Shown here: piece by piece, positions 40,096-51,530 of the stretch | Layout: the number at the start of each line of letters is the position of its first letter | Position numbering within the stretch: position 1 is the first letter of the stretch | Assembly (NCBI RefSeq): GCF_949628215.1 | Contig: NW_027441109.1 | Coordinates: 744,001 to 808,000, forward strand | Origin: Phalacrocorax aristotelis | Lineage: Eukaryota; Chordata; Aves; Suliformes; Phalacrocoracidae | Direction of reading: 5' to 3' | Length of the DNA stretch: 64,000 nucleotides | Position numbers and translations under genes: made by a program | Notes under the pieces: generated by a model | Told to the model about the DNA's origin: nothing | Databases searched by the model: none | Seen by the model: the letters and a program-made list of their open reading frames with translations, nothing else

Positions 40096-43000
40096 AATGT
40101 CCCAGTTGACACCCACTTCCCTCCCAGTGCCTCCCAGTATATCCCAGTTTCCTCCCAGTACATCCCAGTAAATCCCAGCTCGCTGCCAGTACATCCCAAT
40201 ACATCGCAGTACATTCCAGTTCCGTTCCTGTACATCCCAATACATCCCCGTTCCATGCCAGTACATCCCAGTTTCCTACCAGTTCATCCCCGTACATCCC
40301 AATTCCCTCCCGGTTCACTACCACTTCTTTCCCAGTGCCTCCCAATACATCCCAGTTCCGTCCCATTACATCCCAGTACATCCCAGTTCCCTCCCAGTAC
40401 GTCCCAGTTCCCTCCCAGTACATCCCAGGTCCCTCCCAGTACTGGGAGGGAACTGGGATGTACTGGGAGGCACTACAATGTGCGGGGATGCCCTGGGATG
40501 TACTGTGGAGGAACTAGGATGTACAGGCTTGTACTGGGTTGTACCGGGTGGAACTGGCAGGGATTTAGGATGTACCAGGATCTACTGGGATGTACTGGGA
40601 TGTACTGGGAGGAAACTGTTATGTACTGGGAGTGAACTGGGAGGGAACTGGGATGTACTGGTAGGGAACTGGGATGTACTGTGAGGGAACTGGGACGTAC
40701 TGTGAGGACACTGGGATGTACTGTTATGTACTGGGAGGGAAGTGTTATGTACTGAGGGGAACTGGTGTGTACTGGGATGTACTGGGATGGAACTGTGAAG
40801 TACTGGGATGTACTGGGAGTGAACTGGGAGGGAACTGGTATGTAGTAGGATGTACTGGGTGGGAACTGGGATGTACCGGGAGGGAACTGGGATGTACTGG
40901 GAGGGAACTGGTATGTACTGGGATGTACTGGAATGGAACTGGGAGTGAACTGTGTGTGAATTGGGAGGGAACTGGGATGTACTGTGAGGGAACTGGGATG
41001 TACTGGGATGTACTGGGAGGGACTGGGAGGGATCTGGGATGTACTGGGCTGCACTGGTAGGGAACTGGGATGTACTGGGAGGAAACTGGAATGTCCCAGT
41101 TGACACCCACTTCCCTCCCAGGTTCCTCCCAGTATATCCCAGTTTCCTCCCAGTATATCCCAGTTTCCTCCCAGTACATCCCAGTAAATCCCAGTTCGCT
41201 CCCAGTACATCCCAATACATCGCCGTACATTCCAGTTCCGTTCCTGTACATCCCAATACATCCCCGTTCCATGCCAGTACATCCCAGTTCCCTACCAGTT
41301 CATCCCCGTACATCCCAATTCCCTCCCGGTTCACTACCACTTCTTTCCCAGTGCCTCCCAATACATCCCAGTTCCGTCCCATTACATCCCAGTACATCCC
41401 AGGTCCCTCCCAGTACATCCCAGTTCCCTCCCAGTACTGGGAGGGAACTGAGATGTACTGGGAGGCACTACAATGTGCGGGGATGCCCTGGGATGTACTG
41501 TGGAGGAACTAGGATGTACAGGCTTGTACTGGGTTGTACCGGGTGGAACTGGCAGGGATTTGAAATGTCCTAGTATCTACTAGGATGTACTGGGATGTAC
41601 TGGGAGGTAACTGTTGTGTACTGGGAGTGAACTGGGAGGGAACTGTGAAGTACTGGGATGTACTTAGAGGGAACTGGGATGTACTGGGAGAGAACTGGGA
41701 TGTACTGTGAGGGAACTGGGACGTACTGTGAGGACACTGGGATGTACTGTTATGTACTGGGAGGGAAGTGTTATGTACTGAGGGGAACTGGGACGTACTG
41801 GGATGTACTGGGATGGAACTGTGAAGTACTGGGATGTACTGGGAGTGAACTGGGAGGGAACTGGTATGTAGTAGGATGTACTGGGTGGGAACTGGTATGT
41901 ACCAGGATGTACTGGGAGGGAACTGGTATGTACTGGGAGGGAACTGGGATGTACTGGGACATACTGGCAGGGAACTGGGATGTACTGGGAGGGGATTGGG
42001 ACGGACTGGGAGGGAACTGGGATGTACTGGGAGGGATCTGGGATGTACTGGGCTGCACTGGTAGGGAACTGGGATGTACTGGGAGGAAACTGGAATGTCC
42101 CAGTTGACACCCACTTCCCTCCCAGTGCCTCCCAGTATATCCCAGTTTCCTCCCAGTACATCCCAGTAAATCCCAGTTTGCTCCCAGTACATCCCAGTAC
42201 ATCGCAGTACATTCCAGTTCCGTTCCTGTACATACCAATACATCCCCGTTCCATGCCAGTACATCCCAGGTCCCTCCCAGTACGTCCCAGTTCCCTCCCA
42301 GTACATCCCAGTTCCCTCCCAGTACTGGGAGGGAACTGGGATGTACTGGGAGGCACTACAATGTGCGGGGATGCCCTGGGATGTACTGTGGAGGAACTAG
42401 GATGTACAGGCTTGTACTGGGTTGTACCGGGTGGAACTGGCAGGGATTTGGGATGTACCAGGATCTACTGGGATGTACTGGGAGGTAACTGTTATGTACT
42501 GGGAAGGAACAGGGAGGGAACTGGGATGTACTGGTAGGGAACTGGGATGTACTGTGAGGGAACTGGGACGTACTGTGAGGACACTGGGATGTACTGGTAT
42601 GTACTGGGAGGGAAGTGTTATGTACTGAGGGGAACTGGGACGTACTGGGATGTACTGGGAGGGAACTGTGAAGTACTGGGATGTACTGGGAGTGAACTGG
42701 GAGGGAACTGGTATGTAGTAGGATGTACTGGGTGGGAACTGGGATGTACCGGGAGGGAACTGGGATGTACTGGGAGGGAACTGGTATGTACTGGGAGGGA
42801 ACTGGGATGTACTGGGATGTAGTGGGAGGGAACTGGGAGGAAACTGGGATGTACTGGGAGGGAACTGGTATGTACTGGGAGGGAACTGGGATGTACTGGG
42901 ACATACTGGGAGGGAACTGGGATGTACTGGGAGGGGATTGGGACGGACTGGGAGGGAACTGGGATGTACTGGGCTGCACTGGTAGGGAACTGGGATGTAC

Positions 43001-46000
43001 TGGGAGGAAACTGGAATGTCCCAGTTGACACCCACTTCCCTCCCAATGCCTCCCAGTATATCCCAGTTTCCTCCCAGTATATCCCAGTTCCTCCCAGTAC
43101 ATCCCAGTAAATCCCAGCTCGCTGCCAGTACATGCCAATACATCGCTGTACATTCCAGTTCTGTTCCTGTACATCCCAATACATCCCCGTTCCATGCCAG
43201 TACATCCCAGTTTCCTACCAGTTCATCCCCGTACATCCCAGTTCCCTCCCGGTTCACTACCACTTCTTTCCCAGTGCCTCCCAATACATCCCAGTTCCGT
43301 CCCATTACATCCCAGTACATCCCAGTTCCCTCCCAGTACATCCCAGTTCCCTCCCAGTACTGGGAGGGAACTGGGATGTACTGGGAGGCACTACAATGTG
43401 CGGGGATGCCCTGGGATGTACTGTGGAGGAACTAGGATGTACAGGCTTGTACTGGGTTGTACCGGGTGGAACTGGCAGGGATTTGAAATGTCCTAGGATC
43501 TACTAGGATGTACTGGGATGTACTGGGAGGTAACTGTTGTGTACTTGGAGTGAACTGGGAGAGAACTGGGATGTACTGGGAGGGAACTGGGATGTACTGT
43601 GAGGACACTGGGATGTACTGGTATGTACTGGGAGGGAAGTGTTATGTACTGAGGGGAACTGGGACGTACTGGGACGTGCTGGGAGGGAACTATGAAGTAT
43701 TGGGATGTACTTAGAGGGAACTGGGATGTACTGGGAGGGAACTGGGAGTGAACTGGGGGGGAACTGTGAAGTACTGGGATGTACTGGGAGGGAACTGGTA
43801 TGTACTGGGAGGGAACTGGGATGTACTGGGTGGAAAGTGTTGGGAATTGGGATTTACTGGGAGGGAACTGGGATGGACTGGGAGGGAACTGGGATGTAGT
43901 GGGACATACTGGGAGGGAACTGGGATGTACTGGGGTGTACTGGGAGGGAACTGTTATGTACCGAGGGGGAACTGGGATGTACTGGGAGTGAACTGTGAAG
44001 TACTGGGATGTACTTAGAGGGAAGTGGGAGGGAACTTGGATGTAGTGGGAGGGAGCTGGGGTTTACTTGGAGGAAAGTGGCATGTACTGGGATGTACTGG
44101 AATGGAACTGGGAGTGAACTGTGTGTGAACTGTGAGGGAACTGGGATGTACTGTGAGGGAACTGGGATGTACTGGGATGTACTGGGACGGACTGGGAGGG
44201 AACTGGGATGTACTGGGAGGGATCTGGGATGTACTGGGCTGCACTGGTAGGGAACTGGGATGTACTGGGAGGAAACTGGAATGTCCCAGTTGACACCCAC
44301 TTCCCTCCCAGTGCCTCCCAGTATATCCCAGTTTCCTCCCAGTACATCCCAGTAAATCCCAGTTTGCTCCCAGTACATCCCAGTACATCGCAGTACATTC
44401 CAGTTCCGTTCCTGTACATCCCAATACATCCCCGTTCCATGCCAGTACATCCCAGTTCCCTACCAGTTCATCCCCATACATCCCAATTCCCTCCCAGTTC
44501 ACTACCACTTCTTTCCCAGTTCCGTCCCATTACATCCCAGTTCCGTCCCATTACATCCCAGCACATCCCAGTTCCCTCCCAGTACATCCCAGGTCCCTCC
44601 CAGTACATCCCAGGTCCCTCCCAGTACTGGGAGGGAACTGGGATGTACTGGGAGGCACTACAATGTGCGGGGATGCCCTGGGATGTACTGTGGAGGAACT
44701 AGGATGTACAGGCTTGTACTGGGTTGTACCGGGTGGAACTGGCAGAGATTTGAAATGTCCTAGGATGTACTGGGATGTACTGGGAGGTAACTGTTATGTA
44801 CTGGGAAGGAACAGGGAGGGAACTGGGATGTACTGGTAGGGAACTGGGATGTACTGTGAGGGAACTGGGACGTACCGTGAGGACACTGGGATGTACTGGT
44901 ATGTACTGGGAGGGAAGTGTTATGTACTGAGGGGAACTGGGACGTACTGGGATGTACTGGGAGGGAACTGTGAAGTACTGGGATGTACTGGGAGTGAACT
45001 GGGAGGGAACTGGTATGTAGTAGGATGTACTGGGTGGGAACTGGGATGTACCAGGATGTACTGGGATGTACTGGGAGGGAACTGGTATGTACTGGGAGGG
45101 AACTGGGATGTACTGGGATGTAGTGGGAGGGAACTGGGAGGGAACTGGGATGTACTTAGAGGGAACTGGTATGTACTGGGAGGGAACTGGGATGTACTGG
45201 GACATACTGGCAGGGAACTGGGATGTACTGGGAGGGGATTGGGACGGACTGGGAGGGAACTGGGATGTACTGGGCTGCACTGGTAGGGAACTGGGATGTA
45301 CTGGGAGGAAACTGGAATGTCCCAGTTGACACCCACTTCCCTCCCAATGCCTCCCAGTATATCCCAGTTTCCTCCCAGTATATCCCAGTTTCCTCCCAGT
45401 ACATCCCAGTAAATCCCAGTTTGCTGCCAGTGCATGCCAATACTTCGCCGTATATTCCAGTTCCGTTCCTGTACATCCCAATACATCCCCGTTCCATGCC
45501 AGTACATCCCAGTTCCCTACCAGTTCATCCCCGTACATCCCAATTCCCTCCCGGTTCACTACCACTTCTTTCCCAGTTCCGTCCCATTACATCCCAGTTC
45601 CGTCCCATTACATCCCAGCACATCCCAGTTCCCTCCCAGTACATCCCAGTTCCCTTCCAGTACATCCCAGGTCCCTCCCAGTACTGGGAGGGAACTGGGA
45701 TGTACTGGGAGGCACTACAATGTGCGGGGATGCCCTGGTATGTACTGTGGAGGAACTAGGATGTACAGGCTTGTACTGGGTTGTACCGGTGGAACTGGCA
45801 GGGATTTGGGATGTACCAGGATCTACTGGGATGTACTGGGAGGTAACTGTTATGTACTGGGAAGGAACAGGGAGGGAACTGGGATGTACTGGTAGGGAAC
45901 TGGGATGTACTGGGAGGGAACTGGGACGTACTGTGAGGACACTGGGATGTACTGTTATGTACTGGGAGGGAAGTGTTATGTACTGAGGGGAACTGGGACG

Positions 46001-46743
46001 TACTGGGATGTACTGGGATGGAACTGTGAAGTACTGGGATGTACTGGGAGTGAACTGGGAGGGAACTGGTATGTAGTAGGATGTACTGGGTGGGAACTGG
46101 GATGTACCGGGAGGGAACTGGGATGTACTGGGAGGGAACTGGTATGTACTGGGAGGGAACTGGGATGTACTGGGATGTAGTGGGAGGGAACTGGGAGGGA
46201 ACTGGGATGTACTGGGAGCGAACTGGTATGTACTGGGAGGGAACTGGGATGTACTGGGACATACTGGCAGGGAACTGGGATGTACTGGGAGGGGATTGGT
46301 ACGGACTGGGAGGGAACTGGGATGTACTGGGCTGCACTGGTAGGGAACTGGGATGTACTGGGAGGAAACTGGAATGTCCCAGTTGACACCCACTTCCCTC
46401 CCAGTTTCCTCCCAGTATATCCCAGTTTCCTCCCAGTATATCCCAGTTCCTCCCAGTACATCCCAGTAAATCCCAGTTTGCTCCCAGTACATCGCTGTAC
46501 ATTCCAGTTCTGTTCCTGTACATCCCAATACATCCCCGTTCCATGCCAGTACATCCCAGTTTCCTACCAGTTCATCCCCGTACATCCCAATTCCCTCCCG
46601 GTTCACTACCACTTCTTTCCCAGTGCCTCCCAATACATCCCAGTTCCGTCCCATTACATCCCAGTACATCCCAGGTCCCTCCCAGTACATCCCAGGTCCC
46701 TCCCAGTACTGGGAGGGAACTGGGATGTACTGGGAGGCACTAC
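40096..46743. repeat. Sub-array right of copy B
   Basis: Anchors are at 40477, 41472, 42360, 43395, 44662 and 45719. The unit at 40477 shares rare words with the unit at 13414 of sub-array I, namely cagggatttaggatg and ggtgtgtactgg. The unit at 41472 combines features of several others, as expected of unequal recombination between units. Copy C occupies the right half. Confidence 0.82.
42290..45300. repeat. Third, partial copy (C) of the duplicated block
   Basis: Anchors 42360, 43395, 44662 and 45719 are spaced 1035, 1267 and 1057, matching 32302-35650 of copy B (1025, 1267, 1056) at an offset of about 10,058-10,069 bp, and 15758-19106 of copy A. A nearby anchor region at 41,450 reads ggaactgagatgtactggg, a variant also present in copy B near 31,305 but not in A near 14,735, which suggests the source was B-like. 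C carries private changes, for example gcagagatttg near 44,745 and a cluster of substitutions near 45,420-45,455. Confidence 0.75.
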
Positions 46744-49565
46744 AATGTGCGGGGATGCCCTGGGATGTACTGTGGAGGAACTAGGATGTACAGGCTTGTA
46801 CTGGGTTGTACCGGGTGGAACTGGCAGGGATTTGGGATGTACCAGGATGTACTGGGATGTACTGGGATGTACTGGGAGGTATCTGTTATGTACTGGGAGT
46901 GAACTGGGAGGGAACTGGGATGTACTGGGAAGGACTGGGAGGGAACTGGGACGGACTGGGATGCATTGGTAGGGAACTGGGATGTACTGGGATGGAACTG
47001 GGATGTACTGGGAGTGAACTGGTATGTAGTAGGATGTACTGGGTGGGAACTGGGATGTACCAGGATGTACTGGGATGTACTGGGAGGGAACTGGTATGTA
47101 CTGGGAGGGAACTGGGATGTAGTGGGAGGGAACTGGGAGGGAACTGGGATTTACTGGGAGGGAACTGGGATGTACTGGGACATACTGGGAGGGAACTGGG
47201 ATGTACTGGGAGGGGATTGGGACGGACTGGGAGGGAACTGGGATGTACTGGGAGGGAACTGGGACGTACTGTGAGGACACTGGGATGTACTGGTATGTAC
47301 TGGGAGGGAAGTGTTATGTACTGAGGGGAACTGGGACGTACTGGGATGTGCTGGGAGGGAACTGTGAAGTACTGGGGTGTACTTAGCAGGAACTGGGAGG
47401 GAACTGGGATGTAGTGTGATGTACTGGGAGGGAACTGGCATGTACTGGGATGTACTGGAATGGAACTGGGAGTGAACTGTGTGTGAACTGTGAGGGAACT
47501 GGGATGTACTGGGAGGGAACTGGCATGTACTGGGATGTACTGGAATGGAACTGGTAGTGAACTGTGTGTGAACTGTGAGGGAACTGAGATGTACTGGAGG
47601 GAACTGGGATGTACTGGGATATACTGGAGGGAACTGGAATGGACTAAGAGGGAACTGGGACGTACTGGGAGGGAACTAGGACGCACTGGTAGGGAACTGG
47701 GACGGAACTGGGATGTACTGGGACGTACTGGGAGGGAACTGGGACGTACTGGGAGGTAACTGTTGTGTACTGGGAGTGAACTGGGAGGGAACTGGTATGT
47801 AGTAGGATGTACTGGGAGGGAACTGGGATGTACTGGGACGGAGTGGGAGGGAACTGGGATGTACTGGGATGGAACTTTGAAGTACTGGGATGTACTTAGA
47901 GGAAACTTGGAGGCAACTGGCATGTACTGGGATGTACTGGAATGGAACTGGGAGTGAACTGTGTGTGAACTGTGAGGGAACTGGGATGTACTGGGAGGGA
48001 ACTGGGACGGACTAGGAGGGAACTGGGACGGACTGGGAGGGAAATGGGATGTACTGGGCTGCACTGGTAGGGAACTGGGATGTACTGGGAGGAAACTGGA
48101 ATGTCCCAGTTGACACCCACTTCCCTCCCAGTGCCTCCCAGTATATTCCAGTTTCCACCCAGTATATCCCAGTTTCCTCCCAGTACATCCCAGTAAATTC
48201 CAATTTGCTCCCAGTACATCCCAGTACATCGCAGTACATTCCAGTTCCGTTCCTGTACATCCCAATACATCCCCGTTCCATGCCAGTACATCCCAGTTCC
48301 CTACCAGTTCATCCCCATACATCCCAATTCCCTCCCGGTTCACTACCACTTCTTTCCCAGTTCCGTCCCATTACATCCCAGTTCCGTCCCATTACATCCC
48401 AGTACATCCCAGTTCCCTCCCAGTACATCCCAGGTCCCTCCCAGTACTGGGAGGGACCTGGGATGTACTGGGAGGCACTACAATGTGCGGGGATGCACAG
48501 GGATGTACCGTGGAGGAACTAGGATGTACAGGCTTGTACTGGGTTGTACCGGGTGGAACTGGCAGGGATTTGGGATGTACCAGGATCTACTGGGATGTAC
48601 TGGGAGGTAACTGTTATGTAGTGGGAAGGAACTGGGAGGGAACTGGGATGTACTGGTAGGGAACTGGGATGTACTGTGAGGGAACTGGGACGTAGTGTGA
48701 GGACACTGGGATGTACTGTTATGTACGGGGAGGGAAGTGTTATGTACTGAGGGGAACTGGGACGTACTGGGATGTGCTGGGAGGGAACTGTGAAGTACTG
48801 GGATGTACTTAGAGGGGACTGGGATGTACTGGGAGGGAACTGTGAAGTACTGGGATGTACTGGGATGGAACTGGGATGGAACTGGGATGGAACTGGGAGG
48901 GAACTGGTATGTAGTAGGATGTACTGGTTGGGAACTGGGATGTACCAGGATGTACTGGGATGTACTGGGAGGGAACTGGTATGTACTGGGAGGGAACTGG
49001 GATGTACTGGGATGTACTGGGAGGGAACTGGGATGTACTGTGAGGGAACTGGGATGTACTGGGACATACTGGCAGGGAACTGGGATGTACTGGGAGGGAA
49101 TCGGGATGTAATGGGAGGGAACTGGGATGTATTGGGAGGGAAGTGTTATGTACCAAGGGGGAACTGGGACATACTGGGATGTAGTGGGAGTGAACTGTGA
49201 AGTACTGGGATGTACTGTGAGGGAACTGGGATGTACTGGGAGGGAACTTTGAAGTACTGGGATGTACTTAGAGGAAACTGGGAGGCAACTGGCATGTACT
49301 GGGATGTACTGGAATGGAACTGGGAGTGAACTGTGTGTGAACTGGGAGGGAACTGGGATGTACTGTGAGGGAACTGGGATGTACTGGGACGGACTGGGAA
49401 GGAACTGGGACGGACTGGGAGGGATCTGGGATGTACTGGGCTGCACTGGTAGGCAACTGGGATGTACTGGGAGGGAACTGGGATGTACTGGGCGTCGCTG
49501 GGAGGGAGCTGGGATGTACTGGGATCCATACTGTGTGGCATGTTGGTCATTACTGGGACGCACTG
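46744..49565. repeat. Degenerate right edge of the satellite
   Basis: The unit at 46,744 is 1,738 bp long, and the last one (48,482 onwards) has no inverted C-rich arm at all. Monomers are irregular here: 47,580-47,720 contains 20-bp forms (tactggagggaactggg), ggactaagaggg and ggacgcactgg. A run of ggaactgggatgg repeats occurs near 48,868-48,895. Beyond about 49,490 only isolated tactggga words remain, ending near 49,565. Loss of regularity towards an array edge is typical of satellites, where homogenisation is less effective. Confidence 0.85.
48416..48475. repeat. Perfect 60-bp palindrome between units
   Basis: It has the same arms as the palindrome at 19,040, with the ggtccc/gggacc pair matched, centred between 48,445 and 48,446. 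It is the last such junction before the array edge. Confidence 0.92.
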
Positions 49566-49604
49566 GTCTATACGCGCGGGCTGATATCTGACCCCTCTGG
49601 CCCC

Positions 49605-49976
49605 ACCCACCTTTGCGACAGGCCCCGCCCCCTGGCGAGGGCCTGGTGGGGTGGGGCCGTGCTCGTGTGCTCCCCAGCATCCCCAGTTAGCAACAGGTCC
49701 CACCCCCTGGTGACAGCCTGGGGGTGTTGCTGGTGCTGCCTGGCCCCACCCTCCATAGCAACAGGCCCTGCCCTTGGTGATGGCTCCAGGGGCATTGCCA
49801 GCGTCCCTTTGGACACACCCCCTTAGTGACAGGCCCCACCCCCCGGCAACGGCCCGGGGGTCGGTGCCGGCTCTCTCCCCTTAGCGACAGGCCCCACCCC
49901 CCGGCAACGGCCCGGGGGGCGGTGCCGGCTCTCTCCCCTTAGCGACAGGCCCCACCCCCCGGCAACAGCCCGAGCC
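49605..49976 (+). repeat. 58-bp GC-rich minisatellite
   Basis: Three regular copies start with ttagtgacagg or ttagcgacagg at 49,823, 49,881 and 49,939, with a period of 58 bp. Each continues ccccaccccccggcaac and, in the first two, ggtgccggctctctcccc. Degenerate copies extend left: tgcgacaggccccgcccc near 49,613, ttagcaacaggtcccacc near 49,686 and atagcaacaggccctgcc near 49,756. It lies exactly between the end of the satellite and the CpG island. Confidence 0.85.
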
Positions 49977-50290
49977 TGTGTTTGCTCCGCTCGGGGGGCT
50001 CGGTTTGGGTGTTTTCTCTCCCCCCTCCCTCCCGTGCCGGGAACTCCAGGCGGCTCTCGTACGGCTCCCGGGGCCTTCACCCCCCGGGGGGCTCGGCCCG
50101 CCCCTTTCGCGGGGCGCTGTGGGAAGGGCGGGGGCGGGGCCCGGGGGTGGAAGAGCCCCGGCTCTGGCCCTGGGCTTCTCTGGCGTCGGTGCTCCCGTGT
50201 TCCCTCGGGCGGTCGCAGCTTTGGGGCTGTCTCAGCCCCCCGGGCAGGCGTGCTCTGGCGTTTAGAGAAGCGGAGGCGTTGCCTGAGGTA
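49977..50290 (+). promoter_or_regulatory. CpG island 1 with GC boxes
   Basis: This stretch is CpG-dense and carries consecutive GC boxes, gggcgggggcggggcc near 50,127-50,142, preceded by ttcgcggggcgctgtggg. A consensus 5' splice site CTGAG|GTAAGG has its cut after 50,287. A rightward promoter with a short non-coding first exon (roughly 50,150-50,287) is the simplest reading, but no TATA box or initiator pins a start site, and leftward transcription into the satellite cannot be excluded. Confidence 0.5.
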
Positions 50291-50559
50291 AGGATTCCAG
50301 AGCTTGGCACTCTTTGGCGGCATCTGTACTAGAAAGGTCCCTTGTGGCCTGCTTTGCTTTTTTTCTCCCAGGATGCTGTTTTGGGCGCTGAGGGGGCGGT
50401 GAGACGGGTTAGTGGTATGGTGTTCTGTTTGGGGTTTGGTTTTTGCTTTGCTGTTTTTTTTCCCCTCGTGAGATCATTTTATTGTGCTGCTGCAATTCCT
50501 GTCTTTACTGAACCCGGAACCTTGGGGGTTTTCACTAGTTGTGCCGTTCACTGTTTCAG

Positions 50560-50900
50560 GTGTTGCCTTGGCCTCTCAACAGCCGTGGCACAACCTGCAG
50601 CGATGCTGCCTCTCCAGGCCCCCGCAGGCCCCGCTTTCTTGTCCAGCCAGGCGGGAAAGCGTGGTTGTTGCAGAAACAGCTACACCCTGCGACTCCTCCT
50701 CAGGTTGTTGGCTCGGCCCCAACAGCGTACAGGCTGCTGAGGTCACCGCCTCCGCGCGGGACGCAGGCGGCCCGGAGAGCTTTACCCCGCGCCATTTCCG
50801 TCCCCTCTGGGCAGCAGCGGAGCTGCCGCCGCTTCAGGCGGCCGCTTTCTCGAGGGCGAGGAGCTGGGATGACAACGGGCCGCTGCAGACTCTGGTCAGG
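50560..50900 (+). other. Candidate exon (unidentified)
   Basis: The stretch is bounded by an acceptor-like ttcactgtttcag|g ending at 50,559 and a donor-like TCAGG|GTAAGA after 50,900. Two reading frames are open across it, but its GC content explains that, and neither predicted peptide is recognisable. Another acceptor with a good pyrimidine tract, ctttttttctcccag, ends near 50,371. It could be a second exon of a transcript starting in CpG island 1, or chance. Confidence 0.25.
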
Positions 50901-50984
50901 GTAAGAGGCTGTTCCCTGGGGAGCCGGCGCAGGGGGAGCGGAGGTACGCACGGGCACTTGTCGGTGCCCCTGGCCGGTAAAGGG

Positions 50985-51530
50985 AAGGTTAAATTGTTAG
51001 AGTGCAAATAAATACATATTATTTAGGGAGGAGTCGTGACTAAATTTAATCACACCTATTACTGAACAAACCAGGCAGTCATTATTCCTAATCTGTAGTT
51101 AAAAAAAATAAAGGCAGTCCTTTTTTATGCCATAAATAGAGTTGCGAGTCATTAATAGCTCAATCTAAATACAGCCGTTACTAAATCAACTGCAGGCATT
51201 AATGACTCCTGATCAGAAACAAAATAAGGAAATTTTCGAATCTAGAATGAAAATCGACCCGGAAAGCTAAATTGGGAGCGGGTAGTACTGAAATTGTAAC
51301 AGGGCTGTTAGAAAGTTCAGAGGCAGCGACAGCTCCTGCTTCCAACCCAAGCAGTAAACGAAGCTTTAGGTTCTTAAATGAAGAGAAATAAAGGTGAGCT
51401 GTTAAACAGTGGCTGGGGTCAAGCGTAGCTATTAAGAAAATTTGCAGGTACGGGTGATTCCTGAGCAGAACTAACAATTCCAGAAGATTTAGATTTAAAA
51501 ACTACAGAGCTAATGGAGTGCCACAACCGC
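50985..51530. other. AT-rich island with repeated CATTA/TAATGA words
   Basis: This segment is markedly AT-rich between two GC-rich regions. Similar words recur: ggcagtcattattcctaatc near 51,075, gagtcattaatagctcaatc near 51,146, ggcattaatgactcctgatc near 51,195 and gggtgattcctgagcag near 51,450. It could be a conserved non-coding element rich in homeodomain core sites or a decayed transposon. The sequence alone does not decide. Confidence 0.3.

Larger units (their letters stand above)
1..49540. repeat. Higher-order units marked by 48 conserved anchors
   Basis: Each unit contains one copy of a diverged but well conserved anchor, recognisable by aatgtgcggggatg. I find it at 44, 1311, 2263, 3520, 4463, 5448, 6715, 7679, 8704, 9971, 11162, 12429, 13414, 14764, 15758, 16783, 18050, 19106, 20352, 21325, 21520, 22175, 23105, 24402, 25242, 26277, 27314, 28591 (here aatgtgtgggg), 29015, 29989, 31329, 32302, 33327, 34594, 35650, 36896, 37869, 38064, 38709, 39639, 40477, 41472, 42360, 43395, 44662, 45719, 46744 and 48482. 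Most spacings are 840-1350 bp, clustering near 950-1060 and 1246-1277. Outliers are 195 (twice), 424, 645, 655 and 1738. A few positions may be off by a base because they were counted by hand. Confidence 0.92.
1..49565. repeat. 49.5-kb satellite array of a 21-bp CTGGG monomer
   Basis: The whole segment is built from a 21-bp monomer, ctgggatgta followed by ctgggagggaa, and from its reverse complement. The two halves resemble each other, so the ultimate repeat is about 10-11 bp. Common variants replace the second half with ctgggagtgaa, ctgtgagggaa or ctggtagggaa. The array starts before base 1 and fades out at about 49,540-49,565. It contains no recognisable gene. Similar CTGGG minisatellites are widespread in bird genomes (established knowledge), but the higher-order arrangement described in the other entries is what the sequence itself shows. 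GTAC occurs about once per monomer, so RsaI would be expected to cut it into a ~21-bp ladder. Confidence 0.97.

Noticed and set aside
1..49540. More than 200 open frames of 60-487 codons on both strands
   Set aside because: They come from a 21-bp stop-poor repeat, overlap each other in up to six frames, have no domains, and repeat with every unit.
1..49540. CRISPR array (regular short repeats)
   Set aside because: There are no unique spacers and no cas genes. Repeats are contiguous, variable and inverted, and the rest of the window is vertebrate in character.
1..49540. Telomeric or known bird centromeric satellite
   Set aside because: No TTAGGG/CCCTAA runs occur, and the 21-bp monomer does not resemble the 41-bp chicken CNM/PO41 repeats as I know them. 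A pericentromeric or subtelomeric location is possible but not shown.
49823..49976. RFX X-box sites in the 58-bp repeat (ggcaac half-sites)
   Set aside because: Only one half-site is present per repeat, and the partner half (gcgacagg) does not fit the X-box consensus.
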